Shown: positions 38,862-48,176, numbered from the stretch's first letter. The stretch: 64,000 bases of DNA from Microlunatus speluncae (GCF_009299835.1 NZ_VKCZ01000014.1:124001-188000), one strand, 5' to 3'. Notes: a model not told the origin generated them from the letters alone. Numbers and translations: made by a program.

Positions 38862-40628
38862 ATGAGGGCATCAGATGAATCTTGGGATTTGTCGGCCATC
38901 AGCCGTCGAGCATTCGTACGCGGCGCGGCCGGGGCGGGGCTGGGCGCACTGAGCGTGACCGGCGCACTGGCCGGATGCTCCACCGCCAGCGGTCCGGAGC
39001 AGCCCAAGGGCATCGGCGACGTGCCGCAGGTCCAGCTCGGCGCGGAGACCGAAGGTGTGCTCTACAAGGACGGTTACGTCGGCCCGCGGGCCAGCGAGAA
39101 GAAGCCGTTCGGTGACGCCGCGAAGACGTTCCGGATCGTGGTCCAGCAGAACGCCCAGGTCGTCGGCGACTGGAACAAGAACGAGATGACCAAGTGGTTC
39201 GAGCAGCGCACCGGGGTCAAGGTCAAGTTCGAATCGGTGCTGGTGACCAACACCGACGGCACCGTCGACATGACCAAGATCAACGCGATGCTCGCCTCCG
39301 GTGATCTTCCGGACGCCTTCCTGGACATCCCGTTCACCGATGATCAGATCTCGCTCTACGGCCAGCAGGGCGTCTTCACCAAGCTCGACGACTACATCGA
39401 GACCTACGCCCCGGAGATGCGCCGGGTCTACACCGAATATCCGGACTGGCGAAACCTGACGGCGGCCACCGACGGCGGCCACTACCAGTTCCGCGGCATC
39501 AACGACTGCTACCACTGCCGGGTCGGCAACGCCCGGGCCTTCATCAACAAGAAGTACGTCGAGAAGGTCGGCGGGGCCATCCCGACGACCACGGACGAGA
39601 TGCGCGAGCTGCTGAAACTGTTCAAGGAAAAGGATCCCAGCGGCACCGGCAAGATGATCCCGTTCACCGGTGGCGTGAACAACCAGATCGACCGGTTCAT
39701 CATGAACGCCTTCCTGTACAACCCCGGCGGCGACCGCAACGGCGGCTGGCTCCGGTTGCAGGACGGCAAGGTCGACTTCGTCGCCAACAAGCCGGAATGG
39801 CGCGAGGGCTTGCGTTATCTGCGCACGCTGTTCGACGACGGCACGATGTCGCGCGAGGCGTTCACCTTCACCGACGACGCGTATCTGCGTGCCGGCAACC
39901 AGGGCCGGGTCGGCATCGCTCGCGCGTACTGGTGGGGATCCTTCCTCGACATCTCCTACGACGACGGTGCGCTCTGGCGCGACTACGAGGCGGTGCCGCC
40001 GCTGAAGGGCCCGAACGGCGTCCAGTACACGGCCTGGGAGCACTACAACTACGGCGCCGCCCGACTGGTGATCACCAGCGCCTGCAGCAACCCCGAAATC
40101 TTGGTGCAGTGGGGTGATGCGCAGATGGAGCTCGAGGCGATCATGAACGGCTACGGCGGTGACCCGAAGAGCAACTGGAGCTGGGCCAAGAAGGGCGAGA
40201 CCAGCCTGACCGGCGACCAGGCGGTGTTCAAGATCAAGGAATGGCCGCCGCCGGAGGGCCAGTCCTGGAGCCAGTATTCGATCATGTACCGGTCCAACGA
40301 CTTCCGGCTCGGGCAGTACAGCAACCCGGACAACCCGGACTTCGAGCAGGGCCTGTACGAGGCGTCCACCAAGTACGAGCCGTTCGCGCAGCCCAAGGAC
40401 TTCCAGCTGCAGCCGCTGATCTTCGACGAGTCGAGCGCGGCACAGAAGGCCGACACCGCCGCCTCGATCGAGAAGCACGTGAAGCAGAATCTGGCCAAGT
40501 TCGCGGTCGGTGAGCTCGACATCAACGACGACGCCGCCTGGAACGCCTACACCTCGGCGTTCGACGGTATGGGAATGAAGCAATATCTCGAGCTGTACCA
40601 GAAGGCGTACGAGAGCCGGCCGAAGTAA
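38862..40628 (+). CDS. ABC transporter substrate-binding lipoprotein (LplA/YtcQ-like)
   Basis: 588 residues. Twin-arginine motif SRRAFVRG near residue 14, hydrophobic stretch, and lipobox ALAGCS near residue 39: a Tat-type exported lipoprotein. The mature part (KTFRIVVQQNAQVVGDWNKN, WFEQRTGVKVKFE, INAMLASGDLPDAFLD) matches the large family-1 binding proteins that serve oligosaccharides. ATG 38862 is chosen because GAGGGGG is nine bases upstream; a TTG two codons earlier is unlikely. The first permease start overlaps its stop by one base (TAATG). Ligand unknown. Confidence 0.92.
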   Translation: MRASDESWDLSAISRRAFVRGAAGAGLGALSVTGALAGCSTASGPEQPKGIGDVPQVQLGAETEGVLYKDGYVGPRASEKKPFGDAAKTFRIVVQQNAQVVGDWNKNEMTKWFEQRTGVKVKFESVLVTNTDGTVDMTKINAMLASGDLPDAFLDIPFTDDQISLYGQQGVFTKLDDYIETYAPEMRRVYTEYPDWRNLTAATDGGHYQFRGINDCYHCRVGNARAFINKKYVEKVGGAIPTTTDEMRELLKLFKEKDPSGTGKMIPFTGGVNNQIDRFIMNAFLYNPGGDRNGGWLRLQDGKVDFVANKPEWREGLRYLRTLFDDGTMSREAFTFTDDAYLRAGNQGRVGIARAYWWGSFLDISYDDGALWRDYEAVPPLKGPNGVQYTAWEHYNYGAARLVITSACSNPEILVQWGDAQMELEAIMNGYGGDPKSNWSWAKKGETSLTGDQAVFKIKEWPPPEGQSWSQYSIMYRSNDFRLGQYSNPDNPDFEQGLYEASTKYEPFAQPKDFQLQPLIFDESSAAQKADTAASIEKHVKQNLAKFAVGELDINDDAAWNAYTSAFDGMGMKQYLELYQKAYESRPK

Positions 40629-41554
40629 TGACGGCGATCACTGCGGCTCCACCGGGTCCGGGCCGGAGACGGCTCACCCCGATGGAGGATCGCGGGTTCC
40701 ACATCGTCAACTACTGCGTCCTGGCGTTCTTCACGATCTCGGTGCTGTATCCGTTGATCTACGTGATCAGCGCGTCGGTCAGCAGCGCGTCGGCGGTCAA
40801 CTCCGGCGAGGTCGTGCTCTGGCCGGTGGACTTCAACACCGACGCCTACCAGACCATCCTGGCCTCGCCGCGGCTGGTCACCGGCTTCCTCAACTCGTTG
40901 ATCTACACGGTGGCCGGGGCGCTGCTCGGCACGGCGCTGACCATGCTGGCCGGGTACGCGCTGTCCCGCGATGATCTTCCCTGGCGCCGGGCGTTGACGT
41001 TCTTCTTCCTGATCCCGACGCTGTTCTCGGCCGGCATCATTCCGACCTACATCGTGGTCCGCCAGCTCGGCCTGCTGGACACCTGGTGGGCGATCATCCT
41101 GCCCGGCGCGATGAACGTGTTCAACATGATCATCACCCGGACGTTCTACAAGATGAACGTGCCGAACGAGATGCTCGAGGCGGCTCGGGTGGACGGAGCG
41201 TCGGACTTCGGCTTCTTCTTCCGGATCGCGCTGCCGTTGAGCAAGCCGATCATCGCAGTGAACCTGCTGTTCTACGGCATTGCGCAATGGAACGGCTGGT
41301 TCAACGCGTTCCTCTATCTGACCAACGAGAACCTGTATCCGCTGCAGCTGGTGCTGCGCGACATCTTGGCCCAGAGCGCGGTGAATCCGGCGCAGATCGG
41401 CGGCCCGGACGTCGGCGAGCTGGTCAAGCGCAAGGAGCTGTTCGACAAGCTCAAGTACGCGCTGATCGTGGTGGCGATGATCCCGCCGCTGATCGCGTAC
41501 CCCTTTGTCCAGAAGCACTTCGTCAAGGGTGCCCTGATCGGTTCGCTCAAGTAA
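40628..41554 (+). CDS. ABC transporter permease (LplC/MalG type)
   Basis: 308 residues, six helices. The N-terminus DRGFHIVNYCVLAFFTISVL and the loop SSASAVNSGEVVLWPVDF are typical of LplC-like subunits. The EAA loop is EAARVDGASDFGFFFRIALP at about residues 187-206. It works with the LplB-type permease next door as the channel for the lipoprotein-bound oligosaccharide. The ATG overlaps the TAA of the lipoprotein gene by one base. Confidence 0.92.
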   Translation: MTAITAAPPGPGRRRLTPMEDRGFHIVNYCVLAFFTISVLYPLIYVISASVSSASAVNSGEVVLWPVDFNTDAYQTILASPRLVTGFLNSLIYTVAGALLGTALTMLAGYALSRDDLPWRRALTFFFLIPTLFSAGIIPTYIVVRQLGLLDTWWAIILPGAMNVFNMIITRTFYKMNVPNEMLEAARVDGASDFGFFFRIALPLSKPIIAVNLLFYGIAQWNGWFNAFLYLTNENLYPLQLVLRDILAQSAVNPAQIGGPDVGELVKRKELFDKLKYALIVVAMIPPLIAYPFVQKHFVKGALIGSLK

Positions 41555-41566
41555 GGGGGACGGCAG

Positions 41567-42586
41567 ATGACACTCAGTGAATCCACCGCCGCCGGCACCG
41601 AACCGGGCCGCACGGATCCGGGTGCCCGGCGGGCGGCGTCCGGTGAGCCCGGCGAGCCACGCCGCGTCGTCTCCAACCGCCGATTGCTGCTGCGCCGGAT
41701 GGCCCGCTGCTGGCAGCTCTACGTGCTGCTCGCGGCCCCGCTGATCTACGCCGTGATCTTCCTCTACTGGCCGTTGTACGGCATCCAGATCGCGTTCAAG
41801 GATTTCAGTGTCGCCAAGGGGGTGCTCGGCAGTCCGTGGGCCGGGTTCAAGCACCTGGAGCAGTTCATCGAGTCGTACCAGTTCTGGCAGGTGCTGGGTA
41901 ACACGCTGGCGCTGAACTTCTATGAACTGCTGGCCCTGTTCCCGCTGCCGATCATCCTGGCCCTGCTGCTGAACGCCGTCCGCAGCAGCAAGTTCCGCCG
42001 CGGCGTGCAGTTGATCACCTACGCGCCGCACTTCATCTCCACCGTGGTCGTCGTCGGCATCATCATCATGCTGTTCTCGCCCAGCGGTGGCATCGTCAAC
42101 CAGGCGATCGAAACCGTCGGCGGCACCCCGGTCGACTTCCTCAGCGAGGGGATGTTCCGGCACACCTACGTCTGGTCCGGCGCCTGGCAGACCATGGGCT
42201 ACTCGGCGATCATCTATCTCGCCGCGCTGGCCGGGATCGATCCGCAACTGCACGAGGCGGCCCGGGTGGACGGCGCGAACATCCTGAAACGGATCTGGCA
42301 CATCGACCTGCCCGGCATCCTGCCGGTGACGATCACCTTGTTGATCTTGAACATGGGGTCGATCCTGTCGGTGGGCTTCGAGAAGGTGCTGCTGATGCAG
42401 AACCCGCTCAACCTCGGCGTCTCCGAGGTGATCGACACCTACTCGTACCGGATCGCCTTCGTGTCGGCCCTGCCGCAGTTCTCCTACGCCACGGCGATCG
42501 GCCTGTTCAAGTCGATCATCGCCCTGACCCTGCTACTGCTGGCCAACTGGCTCGCCCGCCGCGTCGCCAAGGAGAGCCTCTTCTAG
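41567..42586 (+). CDS. ABC transporter permease (LplB/YteP type)
   Basis: 339 residues. A basic cytoplasmic tail of ~45 residues precedes six helices (WQLYVLLAAPLIYAVIFLYW first). EAA loop EAARVDGANILKRIWHIDLP near residues 226-245. The order binding protein - LplC - LplB is a common variant of this importer class. No ATPase, glycosidase or regulator follows; a VapBC-like pair starts 48 bases downstream. A GGGGGACGGC stretch before the ATG acts as Shine-Dalgarno. Confidence 0.92.
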   Translation: MTLSESTAAGTEPGRTDPGARRAASGEPGEPRRVVSNRRLLLRRMARCWQLYVLLAAPLIYAVIFLYWPLYGIQIAFKDFSVAKGVLGSPWAGFKHLEQFIESYQFWQVLGNTLALNFYELLALFPLPIILALLLNAVRSSKFRRGVQLITYAPHFISTVVVVGIIIMLFSPSGGIVNQAIETVGGTPVDFLSEGMFRHTYVWSGAWQTMGYSAIIYLAALAGIDPQLHEAARVDGANILKRIWHIDLPGILPVTITLLILNMGSILSVGFEKVLLMQNPLNLGVSEVIDTYSYRIAFVSALPQFSYATAIGLFKSIIALTLLLLANWLARRVAKESLF

Positions 42587-42621
42587 TGAAGATCGTGCTG
42601 GACTAAGTCGGACTAAGCCGG

Positions 42622-42627
42622 TATTTT
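42622..42627 (+). promoter_or_regulatory. -10 box TATTTT, 6 nt before ATG
   Basis: AT-rich TANNNT hexamer six bases before the antitoxin start at 42634; leaderless promoter for the toxin-antitoxin pair. Confidence 0.5.
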
Positions 42628-42633
42628 GGCACT

Positions 42634-42873
42634 ATGTCCGCGACGGTGAACATCCACGAGGCGAAGACCCATCTATCGCGCCTGTTGGAGCGCGTCGCGC
42701 GCGGAGAGCGCATCGTCATCGCTCGGGCCGGGGTTCCGGTCGCGGACCTGGTGCCGCATCAGCGCGTCGATCTCGTCTTCGGGACGATGAAGGGCGAGAT
42801 TGTTGTCGACGACAAGGCTTTCGAGCCGGATCCGGAGCTGATCGCCCAGTTCAACGGCGATCAGCAGGGCTGA
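42634..42873 (+). CDS. Phd/YefM-family antitoxin
   Basis: 79 residues. MSATVNIHEAKTHLSRLLERVARGERIVIARAGVPVADLVP (read as the first half) is the DNA-binding Phd fold; the C-terminal ~35 residues would wrap the toxin. It neutralises the PIN toxin encoded 4 bases downstream and probably represses the shared promoter. The start has its own -10 box. Such pairs often mark mobile or accessory segments, which fits the position between ligA and gatCAB. Confidence 0.88.
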   Translation: MSATVNIHEAKTHLSRLLERVARGERIVIARAGVPVADLVPHQRVDLVFGTMKGEIVVDDKAFEPDPELIAQFNGDQQG

Positions 42874-42877
42874 GGCG

Positions 42878-43258
42878 ATGCTGCTCGACAGTCAGGTGCT
42901 GATCTGGCTCCTGGACGATGACCGGCGGCTCAGTGGCGGTGCTCGCGAGAGGTTGGCGGCCGCACCCAGGGTGTTCTTCTCCGCGGCCAGCACGCTGGAG
43001 TTGACGATCAAGTCGATGCTGGGTCGGTTGGAGCTTCCAGTGGGGTGGATGGATCGGCTCGGCGACGCAGGCCTGGCAGCGCTCGCGATCACTCCTGAGC
43101 ACACCGCCGGCTTGGTTGATTTTCCCGAGTTGGTCGGTCACGACCCGTTCGACCGGATCCTGATGGCTCAGGCACTGGTGGAGCAGATCCCTCTGGTGAC
43201 AGCTGACCGGGTCCTGCTGGGTCTCGGCCTCGATTGGGTCCTCGACGCAGGTTCCTGA
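42878..43258 (+). CDS. VapC-like PIN-domain toxin
   Basis: 126 residues. The acidic PIN-domain positions are present: Asp in MLLDSQVLIW, Glu in SAASTLELTIK (about residue 45), Asp in GHDPFDRILMAQA (about 91) and Asp in LVTADRVL (about 109). VapC toxins are magnesium-dependent RNases that cut tRNA or rRNA. The gene follows the antitoxin by 4 bases. It looks complete. Confidence 0.88.
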   Translation: MLLDSQVLIWLLDDDRRLSGGARERLAAAPRVFFSAASTLELTIKSMLGRLELPVGWMDRLGDAGLAALAITPEHTAGLVDFPELVGHDPFDRILMAQALVEQIPLVTADRVLLGLGLDWVLDAGS

Positions 43259-43273
43259 TCATCTGCAGTGCCG

Positions 43274-43738
43274 TCAGCGGGCGTCGCCGGGCGCGTAGTG
43301 CTTGCTGATCTCCTCGGCGTTGTCGGCGATGTCGTTGGTCTCGTTCAGGCTGTACCAGTTGCCGAACGGGTCGCGGAACACCGCCTCGATCCCGTACGGG
43401 CGCTCCTGTGGCTCCTGCAGGAATTCCACCCCGCGGTCGGTGTAGAGCCGATGGGTGGCGCGGCAGTCGTCGGTGTTCCAGGCGCCGGCGCTGAGCGCGC
43501 CCTTGGCCATCAGCATCCGGATCGCCGCGACTGTCTCCTCGTCGTGCATCGGCGGGCCGGGGACCGTCAGGTTGACCTGCAGGTCGGGGCTGGCCGGCGG
43601 GCCGACGGTGAGCCAGCGGAATCCGTTGTCCAGTCTCACATCGAACCGTTCGGTGAAGCCGAGCTTGCCGAGGAAGAACTCCTTCGCCTCGTCGTAGTCG
43701 GTCACGTATACGCCGACAACACCCAGTTTCGTGATCAT
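43274..43738 (-). CDS. VOC (glyoxalase/bleomycin-resistance fold) family protein
   Basis: 154 residues. Paired beta-alpha-beta modules begin MITKLGVVGVYVTDYDEAKEFFLGKLGF and FRDPFGNWYSLNE near residue 125. The family binds a divalent metal and includes isomerases, dioxygenases and antibiotic-binding proteins; closest style is the PhnB/DUF-type VOC proteins common in actinobacteria. Shine-Dalgarno AGGAG lies ahead of the ATG. It is followed upstream by an AraC-type regulator in the same direction. Confidence 0.85.
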   Translation of the reverse strand: MITKLGVVGVYVTDYDEAKEFFLGKLGFTERFDVRLDNGFRWLTVGPPASPDLQVNLTVPGPPMHDEETVAAIRMLMAKGALSAGAWNTDDCRATHRLYTDRGVEFLQEPQERPYGIEAVFRDPFGNWYSLNETNDIADNAEEISKHYAPGDAR

Positions 43739-43768
43739 GGTCGGGCTCCTTTCGGGTCGACACCGACG

Positions 43769-44245
43769 CTAGTGGTGATCACCCGCCGGCGGCTTCTCCG
43801 AGCTTGCTCTCCTGGTCGGCATGCCGGACATCATCACGTAGCAGCCCGGGATCGGTGGCCGTCCGGTGCGATGCGCTTCGGCCTGGAACCGGGTCGGCGA
43901 CATGCCGAGGAACTCGGTGAAGGCGCTGCTGAACGAGCCGAGGCTGCTGAAGCCGACCAGGTGACAGACCTCGGTGACGCTCAGATTGGCCCAGCGCAAC
44001 AGCTCGGCCGCGCGTTCGATCCGGCGCCGGCTGAGATAGCGGCCCGGGGACTCGCCATAGACCGCCCGGAACTCGCGGGCGAAATGGTAGCGGGAGTAGC
44101 CGGCGACCCGGGCCAGGTCGTTCAGCTCCAGCGGCTCGGCGTAGAACCGGTCGACATGATCACGAGCCCGCCGCAGCGCGGTGAGCAGGGCCGCGGACCG
44201 CAGCCGCCACGGCTCCTGCAGCCGATCCTCCGTTTTCATGATCAT
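43769..44245 (-). CDS. AraC-family transcriptional regulator (short)
   Basis: 158 residues consisting almost only of the two helix-turn-helix motifs of AraC (LNDLARVAGYSRYHFAREFRA and TEVCHLVGFSSLGSFSSAFTE), without a ligand-binding domain, similar to the MarA/SoxS/Rob size class. The start ATG at 44245 (or 44239) follows AGGGAGA. It ends 30 bases before the VOC gene start and probably controls or is co-expressed with it, a frequent actinobacterial pairing. Confidence 0.85.
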   Translation of the reverse strand: MIMKTEDRLQEPWRLRSAALLTALRRARDHVDRFYAEPLELNDLARVAGYSRYHFAREFRAVYGESPGRYLSRRRIERAAELLRWANLSVTEVCHLVGFSSLGSFSSAFTEFLGMSPTRFQAEAHRTGRPPIPGCYVMMSGMPTRRASSEKPPAGDHH

Positions 44246-44259
44246 CGGGATCTCCCTGG

Positions 44260-44808
44260 TCAGCAGAAACAGGGTAACCCGGCGACACCGAGCGCGACCA
44301 CGACGAATCGGGCCACCCGGCCGCCGGCGACCACCAGCCAGAACCACAGGGCCCGCATCCGACTGGCCCCGGCGATCAAGGTCACGGCATAGAGGGGCGG
44401 CAGCCCGACCACCGCGGCCACCAGCACGATCGGCAGCCCCCAACTGTTGGTGCCGACCAGCTCCAGCAGGCGGGCGACGATCCGGTGCAGCCAGGCGCGG
44501 AACCGGGCCATCCGGGTGAGCGGCTGGTCGGACGGCTCCGGGTTGTCGACCGGAGCCGGGGCGGGCGGGTGCTGCCGGCGCCGGAAGAACCAGAAATCAC
44601 GGCCGCGGCGGATGCCGAGAAACAGCAGCAGTTTGCCCACCGACTGGCCGAGGCCGACGCCGACCGCGATCGGGATCGGGCCGGCGACCGCGGTGACCTG
44701 GGAGGCGATGACGTACGCCTCGGCGTTGGCGATCGGGACGATGGCCGACACGACGCCGAACCCCAAGGAGGTCAGCAGCGCCACCAGTTCCGGCCAGCCG
44801 AGTTGCAC
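44260..44808 (-). CDS. DedA/SNARE-associated (YqaA-like) membrane protein
   Basis: 182 residues. Hydrophobic segments at about 5-28, 36-62, 120-140 and 150-178 and the pattern FGVVSAIVPIANAEAYVIAS plus VGVGLGQSVGKLLLFLGIRRG resemble YqaA/VTT-domain proteins, a lipid-scramblase-related fold. A charged loop (residues 67-105) is rich in Pro and Arg. The start is GTG 44808 with a -10 box seven bases ahead. Function not established. Confidence 0.7.
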   Translation of the reverse strand: MQLGWPELVALLTSLGFGVVSAIVPIANAEAYVIASQVTAVAGPIPIAVGVGLGQSVGKLLLFLGIRRGRDFWFFRRRQHPPAPAPVDNPEPSDQPLTRMARFRAWLHRIVARLLELVGTNSWGLPIVLVAAVVGLPPLYAVTLIAGASRMRALWFWLVVAGGRVARFVVVALGVAGLPCFC

Positions 44809-44815
44809 GCTTCGT

Positions 44816-44821
44816 ACCGTA
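44816..44821 (-). promoter_or_regulatory. -10 box TACGGT, 7 nt before GTG (minus strand)
   Basis: Minus-strand TANNNT hexamer seven bases from the GTG at 44808. Confidence 0.45.
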
Positions 44822-44858
44822 GCGAGCCGGCGGGACTATCCGGGCGATCGGCGCCGAG

Positions 44859-45503
44859 CTACTTGACCAGGCCGGCCAGGTGGTTCAGTCGGGCGATCTC
44901 GGAATCGAGGAACGGCGGTCCGCCGTGCCGGCCGATGATGATCGCCCGGTCGCCGGCCAGCGGCGTGATCACCACCGTCGACTCGCCCCAGCCGGTCAGC
45001 CAGCCGGCCGGCAGGTCGATCCGCCGGGTCTGATCGAACGGAGCCAGCCCGTCCGGGATCTGATCACCGAAATCCGGGGCCAGAGTGGTGCCGAAGAGCT
45101 GCCGCGGGCGTTCTGCGGTGACATCCAGGAGCGTCGCCCAGTGCGACCGGAACACCACCGGGCACATCGAGGCGAGGGTCTCCGCGGCCTGCGGCGGGTC
45201 GGCGGTCATCCGCTCCAGCGCCTCGAGGTCGGACTGCAACCCGCCGCCCTCCGGATACCGCGAGATCCATTCGACCCGGACTCCGTCGAGCACCTCGCAG
45301 GCGCTGACCATGGTTTCCGGCAGCTGGCCGTTCGGCAGGTCGACGATGAAGTCGTCGATCACGACCTCACCGTTCTTCTCCACGATCTCCACCGCGTTGA
45401 TGTCCGCGCCCACCGTGCCCAGCGCCGTTGCGACCGCTCCGAGGGAGCCTGGTCGATCGGGTAGGGCCACGCGCATCAAGAACACACCGACATCATCGCT
45501 CAA
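44859..45503 (-). CDS. ACT-domain amino-acid-binding protein
   Basis: 214 residues. The N-terminal ACT domain (VFLMRVALPDRPGSLGAVATAL, VGADINAVEIVEK) senses an amino acid or regulates an enzyme; the C-terminal half is a GAF-like or uncharacterised fold. A homologous ACT gene stands between ligA and gatC in mycobacteria (Rv3013 by my recall), also opposite to ligA. Here it is still between the two but separated by accessory genes on both sides. Start is TTG 45503, matching the family N-terminus. Confidence 0.8.
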   Translation of the reverse strand: MSDDVGVFLMRVALPDRPGSLGAVATALGTVGADINAVEIVEKNGEVVIDDFIVDLPNGQLPETMVSACEVLDGVRVEWISRYPEGGGLQSDLEALERMTADPPQAAETLASMCPVVFRSHWATLLDVTAERPRQLFGTTLAPDFGDQIPDGLAPFDQTRRIDLPAGWLTGWGESTVVITPLAGDRAIIIGRHGGPPFLDSEIARLNHLAGLVK

Positions 45504-45569
45504 ACAGCGTTACCGTCGCATTTCGGACCGCTGGGCTGAGACTCGGGGCCGTTCTGGCAGTCTTGGGCG

Positions 45570-46742
45570 GTGCCCGGATTCGTACCCTTCACCGCCCTGC
45601 GTTACACCGCGACCGACGACCTGGAGTCCCTGGTCGCGCCGCCGTACGACGTGCTGTCCGAGGCGGACGCGGAGTCGTACCGGCAGCGCTCGGAGCACAA
45701 CATCGTGCGGATCGACGTGCCGCGGGGGCCCGACGGCTATGCCGAGTCGGCCCGGCTGCTGGACCAGTGGCAGGCCGACGGGGTGCTGTCGACCGACGCG
45801 CGGCCGACCTTCACCATCTATCGGCTGCGGTTCACCGACGCCGGCGGGACCCGGCGCGACATCGCCGGGGTGCTCGGCGGCCTGGAGGTCGTCGATGAGG
45901 GCGCGGGCGGGGTGTTGCCGCACGAACGTACGACCCCGAAGGCGTCCACCGACCGGCTCGACCTGACCCGGGCCACCCGGGCCAACCTCTCCCCGATCTG
46001 GGGCCTGTCCTTGGCCGCCGGCCTGACCGAGCTGCTGACCGAGCCGGGCGGACTGGTCGGCCGGGTGGTGGACGAAGGCGTGGAGCATCTGGTCGAACGG
46101 GTCAGCGACCCGGATCGGATCACCGCCATCGCGGACCTGATCGGCTCCGACGATGTGCTGATCGCCGACGGACACCATCGTTACGGGGTGAGCCGGATCT
46201 ATCGGGACGAGGTCCGCACGGCCACCGGCCGCACCGACACCGAGTCCGAGCAGACCCTCGCCTTCGTCAGCGAACTGGTCGCCGATCAGCTCAGCGTGGC
46301 GGCGATCCACCGGCTCTACACCGGGATCTCCGTCGACGAGCTGCTGGCCGCGCTGAGCCGCCGCTTCGAGGCCACGGAGATCTCCCCGCCGGAGCCGGAG
46401 ACCCTGGCCGAGATGGAGGCCAAGGGCTTCCTGGTCCTGGTCGGCGACCGGGCGACCTGGCGGCTGGAGCCGTTGACCGGCGCCTTCGATGACGTACGCG
46501 AGCTGGACGGCGCCTGGCTGGAAGCCGCCCTGGACGGCGTCCCGCACGAGGTGACCTACCAGCACGGCCTGCCCGAGGTGACCGAAGCCGTCCACGCCGG
46601 CCGCGCCACCGCCGCCATCCTGATCCGCCCGGTCTCGGTCCAGGAGATCCAGCGCACCGCCCGCGAAGCCCTCCTGATGCCCCCCAAGTCCACGTTCTTC
46701 ACCCCCAAACTGAAAACCGGCCTAGTCCTCCGCCCCCTCTAG
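45570..46742 (+). CDS. DUF1015 family protein
   Basis: 390 residues. The N-terminus PFTALRYTATDDLESLVAPPYDVL and the IADGHHRYGVSRIY motif near residue 200 identify DUF1015, a widespread family with phosphotransferase-like suggestions but no proven reaction; in clostridia it sits with serine/sarcosine metabolism genes. Start GTG 45570 has a CAGTCT near-consensus -10 six bases ahead. It is divergent from the ACT gene and may share its promoter region. Confidence 0.85.
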   Translation: MPGFVPFTALRYTATDDLESLVAPPYDVLSEADAESYRQRSEHNIVRIDVPRGPDGYAESARLLDQWQADGVLSTDARPTFTIYRLRFTDAGGTRRDIAGVLGGLEVVDEGAGGVLPHERTTPKASTDRLDLTRATRANLSPIWGLSLAAGLTELLTEPGGLVGRVVDEGVEHLVERVSDPDRITAIADLIGSDDVLIADGHHRYGVSRIYRDEVRTATGRTDTESEQTLAFVSELVADQLSVAAIHRLYTGISVDELLAALSRRFEATEISPPEPETLAEMEAKGFLVLVGDRATWRLEPLTGAFDDVRELDGAWLEAALDGVPHEVTYQHGLPEVTEAVHAGRATAAILIRPVSVQEIQRTAREALLMPPKSTFFTPKLKTGLVLRPL

Positions 46743-46745
46743 ATC

Positions 46746-46808
46746 CGCCGACCCGTCACAAGTGCACGCACTTTTGCGGCGTGTCGGTGCACAAGTGACG
46801 TCTCGGGC
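46746..46808 (+). repeat. 64-base inverted-pair repeat, copy A
   Basis: About 63-64 bases beginning CCGCCGACCCGTCAC and ending GTGACGTCTCGG. It contains a short hairpin (GTCAC-AA-GTGCAC against GTGCAC-AA-GTGAC with a symmetric AA/AA internal loop). The same sequence with about seven changes occurs in opposite orientation at 48177-48240, on the other side of the galactonate dehydratase gene. Confidence 0.85.
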
Positions 46809-46865
46809 ATGTTCGGAGCGCGGCTCGGGCTACAGGTCAGGTCCCGATTCGGCGACCAGGTCAGG

Positions 46866-48020
46866 TCACCATTCGGCGAAGCTGTCGTCGGCGGGGTAGA
46901 ACCAGGTCGGCGAGCCCGGGGCCAGGGGCTCGGTGGCGACCTGGGAGCGGATCACGTCCTCGTCCAGCTCGATGCCGAGGCCCGGCCCGGTCGGCACCGG
47001 GAGATAGCCGTCGACCGGGACGAACACCTCGGGATTGGTCAGCAGCTCCAGCCCGCGGCCGGGTTGTTGATCATGGACCTCGATCACCGTCTCCTGGGCG
47101 TAGAAGTTGGGCACCGCCGCGTCCACCTGCAGGCAGGCGGCGAGGGCGACCGGCCCGAGCGGACAGTGCGGGGCCAGTTGGGCATCGTAGATCTCTGCCT
47201 GGGTGGCGATCCGGAAGGACTCGGAGATCCCGCCGGCGTGCGACAGGTCGGGCTGCACGATCGCCACGCCGGCCTCCAGCACGGACCGGAACTCGGTCCG
47301 GGTGTAGAGCCGCTCGCCGGTCGCGATCGGGATCGACGTGCTGTCGACGATCGACCCGATCAGCTCCGAGTGCTCGGGCCGCAGCGGCTCCTCGACGAAG
47401 GCGGGCGCGAACTCCTCGATCAGCGGCAGGGCGCGCCGCGACATCGGCACCGAGAACCGGCCGTGCAGGTCGATACCGAAGTCGATGGCGTCGCCGATCG
47501 TGCCGCGCAGCTCGGCCAGGTCAGTGACGAACCGGTCCAGGTAGTCGGCGTTGTCGACGAAGCCGACCTGCCCGTCCGGCGCGACCTTGATCAAGGTGTA
47601 GCCGGCGGCGACCAGTTCGCGGGCCCGGTCCGGGTGTCCGGTGTGCCCGGACCGGCCGTTGGCGTGAGCGTAGATCCTGATCTTGCTCCGGGTCGCGCCG
47701 CCGAGCAGTTCATAGATCGGTACGCCGAGCGAGCGGGCCTTCAGATCCCAGAGCGCCTGGTCGATCCCGGCCAGCGCCGAGCCGAACAGGGGACCGCCAC
47801 GATAGAAGCCGCCGCGGGCCAGCACCTGCCAGTGATGAGTGATCCGGCGCGGGTCCTGCCCGACCAGATAGTTGGCCATCTGCTCGACGATCGCCTCGAT
47901 CGGTCGGGACCAGCCCTCCAGCGTCGGCTCACCCCAGCCGGCCGGGCCGGTGTCGGTGCTGATCTTGAGCAGGATGCGGCGGTTGGTGATCACGAAGGTC
48001 TCGACGGAGCTGATCTTCAT
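46866..48020 (-). CDS. dgoD: D-galactonate dehydratase (mandelate racemase/enolase superfamily)
   Basis: 384 residues. It removes water from D-galactonate to give 2-keto-3-deoxygalactonate. Sequence follows E. coli DgoD closely: GWGEPTLEGWSR, GFYRGGPLFGSALAGIDQALWD, metal ligands Asp in FGIDLHGRF (with the catalytic His two residues on), Glu in FVEEPLRPE and Glu in ATGERLYTR, and the second catalytic His in LAPHCPLGPVALAACLQ. The C-terminal FAEW matches the usual AEW ending. No kinase, aldolase or regulator of a dgo pathway is adjacent. It is bracketed by inverted repeats A and B. Confidence 0.88.
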   Translation of the reverse strand: MKISSVETFVITNRRILLKISTDTGPAGWGEPTLEGWSRPIEAIVEQMANYLVGQDPRRITHHWQVLARGGFYRGGPLFGSALAGIDQALWDLKARSLGVPIYELLGGATRSKIRIYAHANGRSGHTGHPDRARELVAAGYTLIKVAPDGQVGFVDNADYLDRFVTDLAELRGTIGDAIDFGIDLHGRFSVPMSRRALPLIEEFAPAFVEEPLRPEHSELIGSIVDSTSIPIATGERLYTRTEFRSVLEAGVAIVQPDLSHAGGISESFRIATQAEIYDAQLAPHCPLGPVALAACLQVDAAVPNFYAQETVIEVHDQQPGRGLELLTNPEVFVPVDGYLPVPTGPGLGIELDEDVIRSQVATEPLAPGSPTWFYPADDSFAEW

Positions 48021-48176
48021 CGTTCAGGGATCCTCTGCGGTAGGTCGGATGGACGTCGCAAGCCGTGACCGAGCGCTCGACGGCGCCGGTGATGATCAAC
48101 AGCGTAGGCCGCGCCGCCTCCGCATGGTCGATCGGATCGGCTCCGTGGGACGAAGAATCGTGGCCCATCCCGGGGT